Positions 41,782 to 50,361 of a stretch of DNA of 64,000 nucleotides are shown piece by piece (within the stretch, counting starts at the first letter, position 1; every line of letters begins with the position of its first letter). Location of the stretch: contig JBKPAD010000001.1 in assembly GCA_046726235.1 (NCBI GenBank), positions 468,597 to 532,596 of the forward strand. The letters run 5' to 3'. The notes under the pieces are model-generated. The model was not told the DNA's origin, searched no databases, and was given only the letters and a program-made list of their open reading frames with translations. The translations under genes were made by a program, and so were the position numbers. Origin of the DNA: Nitricoxidireducens sp046726235. Its GTDB lineage: Bacteria; Pseudomonadota; Gammaproteobacteria; Burkholderiales; Rhodocyclaceae.

Positions 41782-42914
41782 TGCGCCTTCGCGTGCGTGA
41801 GAACCTGTTGCATCTGCTGTTCGCTGCCCTGCGCTTGTGCGATTGTCGACGCCCTGACCCTGCCGAACTCGGCACCGCGGCGATCGCGCGCATCCTCGCG
41901 GTTTCGAATACCGCCATCGGCGATACGCTGCTGTCGACACCCGGGCTGCGCAGTCTGCGTCTCGCCTATCCTTCCGCACACATCTCGCTGCTGCTGAACG
42001 GCGCATACACGGAGCTGTTCGCGGGGAATCCGGATGTCGACGAAATCATCCCAAGCCGCGGTGGCTGGCGCGGCTTCTGGCGCCTGGCGCTTCGGTTGCG
42101 CCGGCATCGCTTCGATCTGGCGTGCATCTTCCACGGCAACGAGCCGCAGACCACCCCGCTTTGCTACCTTTCGGGCGCGCGATTCATTTTCAAGCTCCCC
42201 AACAGCAACCGCTTCCGCTACCTGTTGACCAACCGCGAGCCGCTGACGACCTGGCAGGAGTTCGGACACGGGATAGATCAGCGCCTTGCCGTCGCAGCTC
42301 TGGCAGGCGGAAAACCGACCGACCGGCGCATGACGCTGGAGGTCGGCGAGGAGCCGCGGATGGAGGTGGCACTGCGGCTGGAGGAGTGCGGCATCGGCAT
42401 CGGGACGACCGTGATAGGCTTTCAGCCGGGCGCTTCGACACGCAGCCGCCGCTGGGCACCATCGCGGTTCATCGAACTGGGACGACGGCTGCTGGCCGAG
42501 CGGGCGGATCTTCGTATCGTGGTGACGGGCTCGCCGGCAGAAAAGGAACTCGCCGAAGGAATTGCATCGGGGATAGGCGACGCTCGTGCTGCCGTCACTG
42601 CCGGCGATCTGCCGCTGCGCCTGTTGCCGGCCCTGATTGAGCGCTGCGCGCTTCTCGTCACCGGAGACACGGGGCCGATGCACATGGCCGTGGCGGTCGG
42701 CACGCCGGTGGTCGCGCTGTTTGCCGTTGCCGATTGGCGGAGGTCGGGGCCTGGCTACGATCTGGATCGTCACGTCGTCATTCAGCGCGGCCGTACCTGC
42801 GAACCCTGCTACTCGAAGAACTGTCCCTATCCGGAACCGGTCTGCATGGAGCAGATCGGCGTCGACGACGTCGAGCGGGCGATCGGCGAACTACTGCAGC
42901 GGAGGCCCGCTTGA
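41781..42914 (+). CDS. Glycosyltransferase family 9 (heptosyltransferase-like)
   Basis: A 377-residue GT9 protein. After a hydrophobic N-terminal about 30 residues comes ILAVSNTAIGDTLLSTPGLRSL, then the donor region LLVTGDTGPMHMAVAVGTPVVALFAVADW. A Cys-containing tail CEPCYSKNCPYPEPVC resembles that of several GT9 enzymes. Acceptor unknown. ATG 41781 overlaps the deacetylase stop. Confidence 0.85.
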   Translation: MRLRVRENLLHLLFAALRLCDCRRPDPAELGTAAIARILAVSNTAIGDTLLSTPGLRSLRLAYPSAHISLLLNGAYTELFAGNPDVDEIIPSRGGWRGFWRLALRLRRHRFDLACIFHGNEPQTTPLCYLSGARFIFKLPNSNRFRYLLTNREPLTTWQEFGHGIDQRLAVAALAGGKPTDRRMTLEVGEEPRMEVALRLEECGIGIGTTVIGFQPGASTRSRRWAPSRFIELGRRLLAERADLRIVVTGSPAEKELAEGIASGIGDARAAVTAGDLPLRLLPALIERCALLVTGDTGPMHMAVAVGTPVVALFAVADWRRSGPGYDLDRHVVIQRGRTCEPCYSKNCPYPEPVCMEQIGVDDVERAIGELLQRRPA

Positions 42915-44092
42915 ACCCCCTGCGCGTGCTGCTGCTGGATACCGGGAACGAATGGGGCGGCGGCACCAACAGCATGATCGAGCTGGTGAAGCGTCTCGAT
43001 AGCCAGCGCTTCCAGGTCACGGCTTGTTTCTACAGGAACTACGCTAAGGCCGACTCGACGCTCGAAAGGGAACTGGCGGCCATCGGCGTTCCGCTGCGGC
43101 TGATGCCCACGCGGCGCCAGCCACTGTGGGCGAAGGTCGCCAAGGAACTGCTGCGCGGGCTCCTGGCCTGGCACCCGTCGTGGCGGCGGCGTGCCGTGTT
43201 TGCGGTCGAGCGTGCGTGGCGAATAGCGCCGCGCGCACGGGCACTGGCTTCGCTGTTGAGCGAAGGCGGATACGACGTGCTCTACATGAACAACCAGCCG
43301 GCCTCGAATCTTGAGGGCTATCTCGCCGCGGCGGCAACCGGCGTGCCGGTCATACAGCATTGCCGGATAGAACCGAGGCTGAATGCATTCGAGCGCGACA
43401 TCGTCAACCGGATGGCCCGCCGCATCATCTGCGTCTCTCAGGGCGTTGCCGATGCGCTGATGGCGCAGGGCGTGCGGCAGGATCTCTGCACGGTCGTCTA
43501 CAATGCCATCGACGGACAGCAGGCGCTGCCGCCCGCCGTTGATCTGCCGGGCAGGGTGCCGGGTACGCCGGTGATCGGCAGCATCGGCTCCCTGATCAAG
43601 CGCAAGTCGCTGGACCAACTATTGCGGGCCGTGGCGTCGGTCGAGCGCGCGCCGGCCCCATTGCTCCTGATTGTGGGCGAAGGTCCGGAACTCGGTGCTC
43701 TGCAGAATCTTGCGCGACAACTCGGGATCGAAGGGCGCGTCATCTTTGCCGGTTTCCAGAAGCAGCCGCTGCCCTGGCTTGCGGCGATGGACATCTTTGC
43801 CCTGCCGTCGGCGCAGGAAGGGCTGCCGCGCGTGATTCTCGAAGCGATGCTGCTCGGCAAGCCCGTGGTCGCCTCGGATATCGTCGGCTCCCGCGAACTC
43901 GTGGTGCCGAACGAAACGGGCTTTCTGCATGCGTACGGCAATGAGGCGGCGCTGGCAGGGAGCTTGGCGATGCTTCTCGGCGCGCCGGACTTGGCGCGGC
44001 GCTTCGGCGAGGCAGGCCGCGAACGCGTGTTGCGCGAGTTCGGCATCGAGCGCTACGTGGCCGAGGTTTCCAGACTGCTGGAGGCGGCATGA
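42911..44092 (+). CDS. Glycosyltransferase family 4 (GT-B)
   Basis: A 393-residue glycosyltransferase: VLLLDTGNEWGGGTNSMIELV at the N-terminus, YDVLYMNNQPASNLEGYLAA, RIICVSQGVADALMAQGV, PVIGSIGSLIKRKSLDQLLRA, LIVGEGPELGALQNLARQLG and the donor motif DIFALPSAQEGLPRVILEAMLLGKPVVASD. It starts at TTG 42911 overlapping the upstream stop. Substrate unknown. Confidence 0.83.
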   Translation: MNPLRVLLLDTGNEWGGGTNSMIELVKRLDSQRFQVTACFYRNYAKADSTLERELAAIGVPLRLMPTRRQPLWAKVAKELLRGLLAWHPSWRRRAVFAVERAWRIAPRARALASLLSEGGYDVLYMNNQPASNLEGYLAAAATGVPVIQHCRIEPRLNAFERDIVNRMARRIICVSQGVADALMAQGVRQDLCTVVYNAIDGQQALPPAVDLPGRVPGTPVIGSIGSLIKRKSLDQLLRAVASVERAPAPLLLIVGEGPELGALQNLARQLGIEGRVIFAGFQKQPLPWLAAMDIFALPSAQEGLPRVILEAMLLGKPVVASDIVGSRELVVPNETGFLHAYGNEAALAGSLAMLLGAPDLARRFGEAGRERVLREFGIERYVAEVSRLLEAA

Positions 44093-45228
44093 TCTATCTC
44101 TGGCTGACCCTCCTCGTCGCGCCTTTGCTGCGGCGTCTTGCCGGATCTCGCACCGATCCGCCCCGGGCGGTATTGCTGGTGCAAACGGCCAAGATCGGAG
44201 ACTTTGTCTGCACCACTCCGGTCATCAGAGAATTGCGGCGAGGATGGCCCGATGCGAAGCTGCATCTGCTGATCAATCGTGTCAATGAGCCGCTGGTTCG
44301 CGAGAACCCCTACGATCTTCAGGTCCACCTGCTTCCCGAGGGAAGGCTGCGAGGGTTCGCGGGGCGTCTCTGGCTTTGGCGACTATTGCGCCGGGAGCGC
44401 ATCGACACGCTCATTTGCGTGAGCCCCAGCCTTGCGGCGTGGATCGTTCCCTTGTGGGCGGGCGTCGGCTGTCGGGCGTCGGTGCTGCCCAATTTCGGGG
44501 GAAGCAGCTACCAACGCGGCGTGCGCTTGCTGACCCATTCCGAGAAACATGTCGCAGGCCGCCTCGTTCTTGAAACCGAGTTCTCGCTCCTAGAGAAGCT
44601 GGGCCTGAAACCGCAAAGCCGTGAAAAGGAAGCCTGGTATCCGCCGGATGCATTTGTCGTTGCAGATTCCCTGCTGGCGGGGTGTCCCGGTCCGCTCGTT
44701 GGAGTCGGCATAAGCAGCGGCAACAAGCTCAAGGAACTCGGCGAGGAGAAGCTGACGCAGCTTGCGGTGGGTCTGCTTTCCCGGAGTGCAGCCAGCCTGA
44801 TACTCATTGGGGGACCGGGGGATCGCCAACTGGCGGATCGAGTGGGCATCCGTCTCCAGTCGGAAGGATATGGAGCACGCGTGCGCAACCTCGCAGGAAT
44901 GATGGATCTGTCGCGCCTTCCAGCGCTGCTGTCCCGACTGACCGTTTATTTTGGCGTCGATTCCGGAATAACGTACCTGGCTGACGCCATGCATGTTCCG
45001 GTGGTCGATTTCATGGGGCCTGCAGATGCGGACGACCAGCGCCCGACGGGAAAATATGCCGAAGTACTGCGTGTCGATTTACCATGTGCGCCCTGCTCGC
45101 ATGCCTTCCAGGCGCCATACACGTGCGCGGTCGGAACGACAGCCTGCGTCAGGGACGCTGCCGTCGAGATATTGATTCAGGCTGTGCTGCGAGCATTCGA
45201 CGATACGAGATCGAGGGATCATGACTGA
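44089..45228 (+). CDS. Glycosyltransferase family 9 (heptosyltransferase-like)
   Basis: A 379-residue GT9 protein with a hydrophobic N-terminus (about 1-18), AVLLVQTAKIGDFVCTTPVIRELR and LTVYFGVDSGITYLADAMHVPVVDFMGPADADDQRP, and a Cys-bearing tail (LPCAPCSHAFQAPYTCAVG). Third of five GT9 genes in this locus. From here on the DNA looks less GC-rich than the housekeeping flanks. It overlaps the methyltransferase gene by 8 nt. Confidence 0.84.
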   Translation: MIYLWLTLLVAPLLRRLAGSRTDPPRAVLLVQTAKIGDFVCTTPVIRELRRGWPDAKLHLLINRVNEPLVRENPYDLQVHLLPEGRLRGFAGRLWLWRLLRRERIDTLICVSPSLAAWIVPLWAGVGCRASVLPNFGGSSYQRGVRLLTHSEKHVAGRLVLETEFSLLEKLGLKPQSREKEAWYPPDAFVVADSLLAGCPGPLVGVGISSGNKLKELGEEKLTQLAVGLLSRSAASLILIGGPGDRQLADRVGIRLQSEGYGARVRNLAGMMDLSRLPALLSRLTVYFGVDSGITYLADAMHVPVVDFMGPADADDQRPTGKYAEVLRVDLPCAPCSHAFQAPYTCAVGTTACVRDAAVEILIQAVLRAFDDTRSRDHD

Positions 45229-45859
45229 AACGACGCCCGGCATTGGATGGGAACGGATTCGCGAAGCCCGGGAGAGAGCGGGGCGCCTCCTGCGTCCGCT
45301 GCATCGCTATCCGGTCGTCGCTGACTCGCGCCAGGTTCTTGTCCGGCAGATCAAAGAGGGCGATGCAGTACTGGACATCGGAGCCAACGATCGCAACGTC
45401 GAGCGATATCTTGCCGCACACGCGGCGCCTGTGCAGTACTTCAGCTGCGATATTGATCGCAGCTTGCACCACGACTACCATGATCTTGCCGACATTGATC
45501 GGAGCTTTGACGTCGTGTGCATGTTCGACGTCATCGAGCATGTTTCGCCGGGAACGGCGATGGACATGATCAGTTCCGCATTCGCTCTTCTGCAACCGGG
45601 GGGGCGGCTGCTGGTCAGCACGCCGAACGTCGACCATCCGACACGTTTTTGGCGGGACAGCACCCACATCACCCCCTTCCGGTATGACGAGCTTGCAGGG
45701 TTCATGATTGCCGCCGGCTTCGAAGACATTCGCATCCTGCGAATCGCGCGCCTCAGATGGATGGATCGCATCCGCCGCATCTGGGCCGCGCCGATGCTGC
45801 GTCTGCTGAAAATCGATTTTGCGCCGTCAATTCTGGCGATAGGAGCACGGCCGCAATGA
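45221..45859 (+). CDS. SAM-dependent methyltransferase (class I)
   Basis: A 212-residue methyltransferase of the glycan-locus type. Motif I AVLDIGANDRNVERYL binds SAM, FDVVCMFDVIEHVSPG is the motif II/III region, and LQPGGRLLVSTPN follows. It probably methylates a sugar or a lipid-linked glycan, perhaps as a chain terminator. The exact substrate is unknown. Confidence 0.82.
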   Translation: MTETTPGIGWERIREARERAGRLLRPLHRYPVVADSRQVLVRQIKEGDAVLDIGANDRNVERYLAAHAAPVQYFSCDIDRSLHHDYHDLADIDRSFDVVCMFDVIEHVSPGTAMDMISSAFALLQPGGRLLVSTPNVDHPTRFWRDSTHITPFRYDELAGFMIAAGFEDIRILRIARLRWMDRIRRIWAAPMLRLLKIDFAPSILAIGARPQ

Positions 45860-46932
45860 CTGCGAGAAGCTTGCGCCGTCTGCTGATTGCCTACTCATCC
45901 AAGCCGCCTATCCTCGACTATCTCGGTGGGGCATTTGCACGGCGAGGCATCGAGACGTTCTTGCTCCGCGCCGATGAGAACACCGTTTTCGACAAGTACG
46001 TCATTCACCGCGTTAACAAGCTGGCCCACAGCCTCCGGCTGCTGCCGAAGTCGCGTTGCCTCTTTGAAGGGCATCCCTTGTCGCACCGGAACTATCGGAG
46101 TGCCCGGCTGCTTGCTGCCTACCGCGAATTCGAGCCGGATCTGGTCCTGGTGATTCGTGGCATAGGCTTCCGGCGCGAGGTGCTCGAGGCGACGAGGCCG
46201 CTTCTGGGGTGGTGGGTCGAGCACGAAGGTCGGGTCGGAGAAGCGCTGGCAGAAGCCGGGTGTTATGACGGTTACCTGTTCATGAACGAAGCCGGTGTCG
46301 TGGCCGCCTTGGCGAAAGGGTATGAGGGTGCGGGATTCCTGGCCCATGCGGTGGACCCGCACGCATTCCGGCGGCTGGAGGGTGAAAGCAAGCGCTATGA
46401 CGCCTGCTTCGTCGGGAACTGGTCGGAGAAGCGTCAGGCCTTCATCGAGGCGGCTTTGGAGGTGACGCCGAACCTCGCTCTGTATGGCGGCAAGTGGCTG
46501 CGAAAGTGCTGGAACCGTCCGAAAATACTTCGGTGCTGGAAAGGCAGCTATGTAGAAGGCGAAGAACTGAACCGCCTGTACAACCGGACCCGGGTCGTGC
46601 TCAACATTACCAACTGGGGGAAGGGCGAGGGGCGCGCGCGCAGCGGAATGAACATGCGGGTACTCGAGGTGCCTGCAACCGGTGCGTTCCTGCTCACGGA
46701 TCAATCGCGCGAGATGGACAGCTTCCTGACACCGGGCACTCATGTGGGCATTTTCGATGACTTGACGGAGTTCGGCGACCAGCTGCGGTACTACCTGACG
46801 CACGAAGCGGAACGCGAGGCTGTCGCTGCGGCCGGATACGAGCACGTCCGTGATCGACATACCTATGATCACATGGCCGAACAGATCGTCGCCTGGTATG
46901 ACGGTTGGCGATCCGGTCGGGAGGCGAAGTGA
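45856..46932 (+). CDS. CgeB-like glycosyltransferase
   Basis: A 358-residue GT-B-like protein. DLVLVIRGIGFRREVLEATRPLLGWWVEHEG and DGYLFMNEAGVVAALAKGY lie in the N-terminal half. YDACFVGNWSEKRQAFIEAAL, GSYVEGEELNRLYNRTRVVLNITNWG and MNMRVLEVPATGAFLLTDQSREMDSF lie in the C-terminal half, the pattern of CgeB and spore-maturation-type glycosyltransferases. Substrate unknown. It starts in an ATGA overlap. Confidence 0.75.
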   Translation: MTARSLRRLLIAYSSKPPILDYLGGAFARRGIETFLLRADENTVFDKYVIHRVNKLAHSLRLLPKSRCLFEGHPLSHRNYRSARLLAAYREFEPDLVLVIRGIGFRREVLEATRPLLGWWVEHEGRVGEALAEAGCYDGYLFMNEAGVVAALAKGYEGAGFLAHAVDPHAFRRLEGESKRYDACFVGNWSEKRQAFIEAALEVTPNLALYGGKWLRKCWNRPKILRCWKGSYVEGEELNRLYNRTRVVLNITNWGKGEGRARSGMNMRVLEVPATGAFLLTDQSREMDSFLTPGTHVGIFDDLTEFGDQLRYYLTHEAEREAVAAAGYEHVRDRHTYDHMAEQIVAWYDGWRSGREAK

Positions 46933-48233
46933 CTTTCACCAGCGAGCATTTTTCGGCGAGAAAGGTTGCGACGGCCTCCTGGCTGCTCTTGCTGGCGTTG
47001 CAGCCGTTCAATCAGTTCGGGGCGTTGCGTCAGATCTCGGCCCTCGTCTTGACGTTGAGCATGTTCCCTCTGGTTTGGTCATGCGCAAAGGGCGTCAGGT
47101 TCAGCGCGTATCTCCGCGATCCGATGGTGTCGCTTGGCTTCTTGATAGCGCTATGGATCACGGCGTGCTCGGTGCTCGGCCCCTACCCCGCAGATAGCCT
47201 CAATGCCATGCGGAAGGAGTTTTTCGTGCAGGCATTGATGTTCGGCAGCGGTTTGATGCTTGTTCGGAACCTACAGGATCTCGGGCGCGCGATGGCATGG
47301 GTGCTTGCAGGGTTCGCCGCCCTCACCGTGCTTTCTTCGGGCGAAATCCTTGCCTACTGGCGTGCGAATGGGCTGACGATCGAGATTCCGCGCACTCATC
47401 GCAGCTGGTGGGGGGGGTATGCGGCCGCCGCGGCATGCATGGTGACGTTGCTGGCCGGCTGGTTGTTGATGCCCGCTCGCAGGCGGCCCGAGTTGCTTGT
47501 CGGCGCAATCCTCGGTCTGGCAGGAATCGGATTGACGATCCTTTATCTCTCGAGGACCCCGGTGGTCGTGCTCTTCCTAGGGGTGGCCTTGGTCCTCTTC
47601 TTGGCACGGCGATGGACCTGGCTGGCCGGCTGGGCATGCGCCGTAAGTCTTCTGGCGGCACTTTCATTCTCCAATGCGCTGGCCGAGTTCAGTCCGCATT
47701 GGGGTAGATACCAATCGCTTACCAGCAGCAAGACCTACGTTAGCAATGAAGGGTTGAGCTTGCGTCCGGCCTTGTGGCAGGGCATGGTAGAACTGATCGA
47801 AGACCGTCCTGCGTCGGGCTACGGCTACGGCTGGAAGAAACTGGCCTGGGCCATCAACGAGGGCGGGTACGCCGAAAAGTGGCGCTCGGAAGGGGGCCCG
47901 AAGGCCGCATATTTTCTCAATCCCGACGGCCTTGCCAGCTACGGCCGCGTCAATCCGCACAACTATTTCCTGCAGGTTGCGTTCGAGATTGGACTGCCGG
48001 GTCTTGCGTTGGTGCTTGCATGGTGGGCGGTGCTCGTCGGGCGAGCGCTCGGCATGCTTCGCAGTGCCGGTGGCGACGGTCGAGCCATGGCTGTTGCAGT
48101 GCTGGGTCTGGTAACCGCCTATTGGGTCTCTAATCTGACCAACGGGCATTGGCAGGGAGGACTAGCCAACGTTACGCTGGCCTTGCTGGCGGGACTCATT
48201 TCGGTCGGTCGTCACGCCGATTCCCCGAAGTAG
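46929..48233 (+). CDS. O-antigen ligase family protein (WaaL-like)
   Basis: A 434-residue inner-membrane protein with about ten to twelve hydrophobic segments and one long periplasmic loop (about 260-345). The loop holds RPALWQGMVELIEDRPASGYGYGWKK and RVNPHNYFLQVAFEIGLPGLALVL, the Arg/His-containing signature of the Wzy_C/O-antigen ligase family. It would join polymerised O-glycan to lipid A-core. A polymerase role cannot be excluded. It starts at GTG 46929 and overlaps the convergent GT9 gene by 72 nt. Confidence 0.83.
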   Translation: MTFTSEHFSARKVATASWLLLLALQPFNQFGALRQISALVLTLSMFPLVWSCAKGVRFSAYLRDPMVSLGFLIALWITACSVLGPYPADSLNAMRKEFFVQALMFGSGLMLVRNLQDLGRAMAWVLAGFAALTVLSSGEILAYWRANGLTIEIPRTHRSWWGGYAAAAACMVTLLAGWLLMPARRRPELLVGAILGLAGIGLTILYLSRTPVVVLFLGVALVLFLARRWTWLAGWACAVSLLAALSFSNALAEFSPHWGRYQSLTSSKTYVSNEGLSLRPALWQGMVELIEDRPASGYGYGWKKLAWAINEGGYAEKWRSEGGPKAAYFLNPDGLASYGRVNPHNYFLQVAFEIGLPGLALVLAWWAVLVGRALGMLRSAGGDGRAMAVAVLGLVTAYWVSNLTNGHWQGGLANVTLALLAGLISVGRHADSPK

Positions 48234-49256
48234 CGCCTCCACAGCCGTGAATGCCTCGTCGACAGTGATGTCCGCCACGGTGCGTGAGCGCGGTTGGAGC
48301 AAGGTGTAAGGAACCCCCCAAGGATGCCATTCGGCGGCATGACTATCGCCAAAGAAGCATACCGTCGGCTTGCCGAGGCCGGCAGCCACATGCAAAGCCC
48401 CGCCGTCGCTGCAAACGACGCCATGCGCATGGCTCATGGCGGCAGCGAGTTCTCGTACGCGCCTGGTTGGGCAAGGGAAGATCGGTAACCCATTGGCAGC
48501 GGCCACTATCGCGGCCGCTTTGTCGTCATCCCCGGGATGAAGAGGGTCATCCGCGCGCCCGGGAGACCAGAGCAACATGAACTGGATGTCGGGAAATATG
48601 GAATTGACCTTGCGCATCAGGTCCACGAACGCGTTTTTCGGCCAACGCTGTTGCGGTCGTCGGGAACTGAGATGCAAGGCCAGCACGGGTTTGTCCAGCC
48701 TCATTCCAAGAGTCGACAGGAGGTTCTGCGCGGCCGACGTCGCCTCGGGCGAGGGCTTCAGGACGAGATGGCCATGAGCTTCCGGTATGCCGAGCACCTT
48801 CGCCAGGTGTTCGAGCTTCTGGACCTCATGCAGGTGTTCGGGGTCCTCGAGAGGGACGACCACATCCGGTTGCCGATGCGGAGGGTTGTCCCTCTCCTTG
48901 AAGCCGATCATCCGCATGCCGCCGAGGTGGCGGGCATAACGCCAGCCACCGTTAGCCAGGATCACGTCGTCGAATTTCTGCCGGCGAATCTCCCTGAGCA
49001 GCTTCAAGCGCAGGAACAACGTCCTCAACAGCCCCCAGCCTTGTTGCCGCTTCGGGAATACATAGACGGCATCGACGTCCGGATTCCCCTCGATGACATC
49101 GACGTTATAGCTGCTTGCCAACACCGCCAGATAGGCAGCCGGATACTGAGACCGAATCGCTTGCAGCAACGGCGTCGTGCAGAGGAGGTCTCCGATGTTG
49201 TCTCGACGAACGACCAGGATGCGCCGATTTCCGGGATCGGTTAATTGCGTGGACAT
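48162..49256 (-). CDS. Glycosyltransferase family 9 (heptosyltransferase-like), inverted paralogue 1
   Basis: A 364-residue GT9 protein: RILVVRRDNIGDLLCTTPLLQAI at the N-terminus, PVLALHLSSRRPQQRWPKNAFVDL, MLLWSPGRADDPLHPGDDDKAAAI and GVVCSDGGALHVAAGLGKPTVCFFGDSHAAEWHPWG. It is the only minus-strand gene in the glycan locus. It is clearly paralogous to the divergent gene at 49304-50353, sharing VVRRDNIGD and the WSPG-DP-HPGDD segment. The C-terminal about 24 residues overlap the ligase gene in antisense. Confidence 0.86.
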   Translation of the reverse strand: MSTQLTDPGNRRILVVRRDNIGDLLCTTPLLQAIRSQYPAAYLAVLASSYNVDVIEGNPDVDAVYVFPKRQQGWGLLRTLFLRLKLLREIRRQKFDDVILANGGWRYARHLGGMRMIGFKERDNPPHRQPDVVVPLEDPEHLHEVQKLEHLAKVLGIPEAHGHLVLKPSPEATSAAQNLLSTLGMRLDKPVLALHLSSRRPQQRWPKNAFVDLMRKVNSIFPDIQFMLLWSPGRADDPLHPGDDDKAAAIVAAANGLPIFPCPTRRVRELAAAMSHAHGVVCSDGGALHVAAGLGKPTVCFFGDSHAAEWHPWGVPYTLLQPRSRTVADITVDEAFTAVEALLRGIGVTTDRNESRQQGQRNVG

Positions 49257-49396
49257 GGTTGCGTGCGTATATTCCTTCCGAGTCCGACATTTTGCCGCAA
49301 CCCGTGAGCGTAGCCCATTTGCCGCCAGACTTTTCGGCGCCGATACTCGTCGTCCGCCGTGACAACATCGGCGACCTCGTCTGCACGACGCCGCTG
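49167..49396. repeat. Imperfect inverted repeat between two divergent GT9 genes
   Basis: The 54-bp arm 49167-49220 is an imperfect reverse complement of 49343-49396, with 122 bp between the arms. Both encode the RRDNIGD donor-fold start of the two divergent GT9 genes, so the repeat reflects homologous coding sequence in opposite orientation. Confidence 0.7.
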
Positions 49397-50353
49397 ATCG
49401 ACGGCCTGCGCCGATCGTTCCCTCGCGCCCGGATAGAGGCGCTTGTCAATTCCTACAACGCCCAGGTCTTGCTGGGGAATCCCGCGGTCGATCGCATAAA
49501 CGTCTATACCAAGCTCAAACACCGCGCTCCAGACGTCTCCGTGTGGTCCGCACTTGTCGATCGAGCCAAGCTGCTGCGTGAATTGCGGAGTCGACGATTC
49601 GGACTGGTCATCCTTGCCCGGTCAAGCTTCGACCGTCATGGCTTGGCCTTCGTGCGCTGGCTGGGTGTTCCCCGCGTTTTGGGCTTTTCACCGGACGGCA
49701 ACTGCCCGTCATCCTTAAGCTGGCCGGTGGAAGGGCGCGGAAACGAAATGCTGCACGAGGTTGAAGCTCTGGCCCGACTGGCTTCCGCGATCGGCGTTAG
49801 CGACGCGCTGGGGTCGTTGCGCGTATTCCCCGACCCTGCTCGCGTCGAACCCTTCCGTCGGGGTTTGTCGTCCGGTAGTCCGATCGTGGGAGTGCACATC
49901 AGCGCCAGGGAACCGAGTCGCCGACTGGGAGACGAAAAATGGGTGACGGTTATCCGCGGCATACACAGGGAGCGCCCACAGTGTGTTGTCGTTCTGTTTT
50001 GGTCTCCCGGGAGTGACGAGGATCCTCGGCATCCCGGCGATGACCAAAAAGCCAGCCGAATTCTGAGAGCATTGGGTGATTTGCCTGTGATTGCGAGCCC
50101 GACCCGGGAACTCGAGGATCTGGTCGCAGGCCTCGCCGCCTGCGACTTCTTCGTGGGCGCCGACGGCGGCGCCCTCCACATCGCGGCGGGTCTTGGACTG
50201 GCTTGTGTGGCGCTTTTCGAGAACTCGCTCCTTAAGCAAGTGCACTGGGCGCCTTGGAAGGTGCCGTCAAGAAAAGTGGCGGCACCGACGTTCGCCGTCG
50301 GCGACATCGACCCCGAAACGATCGTCGAGGCATTCGTGTCTCTGGCTTCTTGA
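49304..50353 (+). CDS. Glycosyltransferase family 9 (heptosyltransferase-like), inverted paralogue 2
   Basis: A 349-residue GT9 protein (from GTG 49304): PILVVRRDNIGDLVCTTPLIDGLR, PIVGVHISAREPSRRLGDEKW, VLFWSPGSDEDPRHPGDDQKASRI and CDFFVGADGGALHIAAGLGLACVALFENSL. It is the divergent paralogue of the gene at 48162-49256. The start is uncertain: GTG 49304 and TTGs at 49292 and 49319 are in frame and none has a clear ribosome binding site. Its stop is 8 nt from that of convergent polA. Confidence 0.83.
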   Translation: MSVAHLPPDFSAPILVVRRDNIGDLVCTTPLIDGLRRSFPRARIEALVNSYNAQVLLGNPAVDRINVYTKLKHRAPDVSVWSALVDRAKLLRELRSRRFGLVILARSSFDRHGLAFVRWLGVPRVLGFSPDGNCPSSLSWPVEGRGNEMLHEVEALARLASAIGVSDALGSLRVFPDPARVEPFRRGLSSGSPIVGVHISAREPSRRLGDEKWVTVIRGIHRERPQCVVVLFWSPGSDEDPRHPGDDQKASRILRALGDLPVIASPTRELEDLVAGLAACDFFVGADGGALHIAAGLGLACVALFENSLLKQVHWAPWKVPSRKVAAPTFAVGDIDPETIVEAFVSLAS

Positions 50354-50361
50354 CGGACCAG

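Noticed and set aside
45660..45682. Third copy of the two-hairpin repeat (CATCACCCCCTTCC in the methyltransferase gene)
   Set aside because: Only about a dozen bases match, with no hairpin partner and no flanking similarity.
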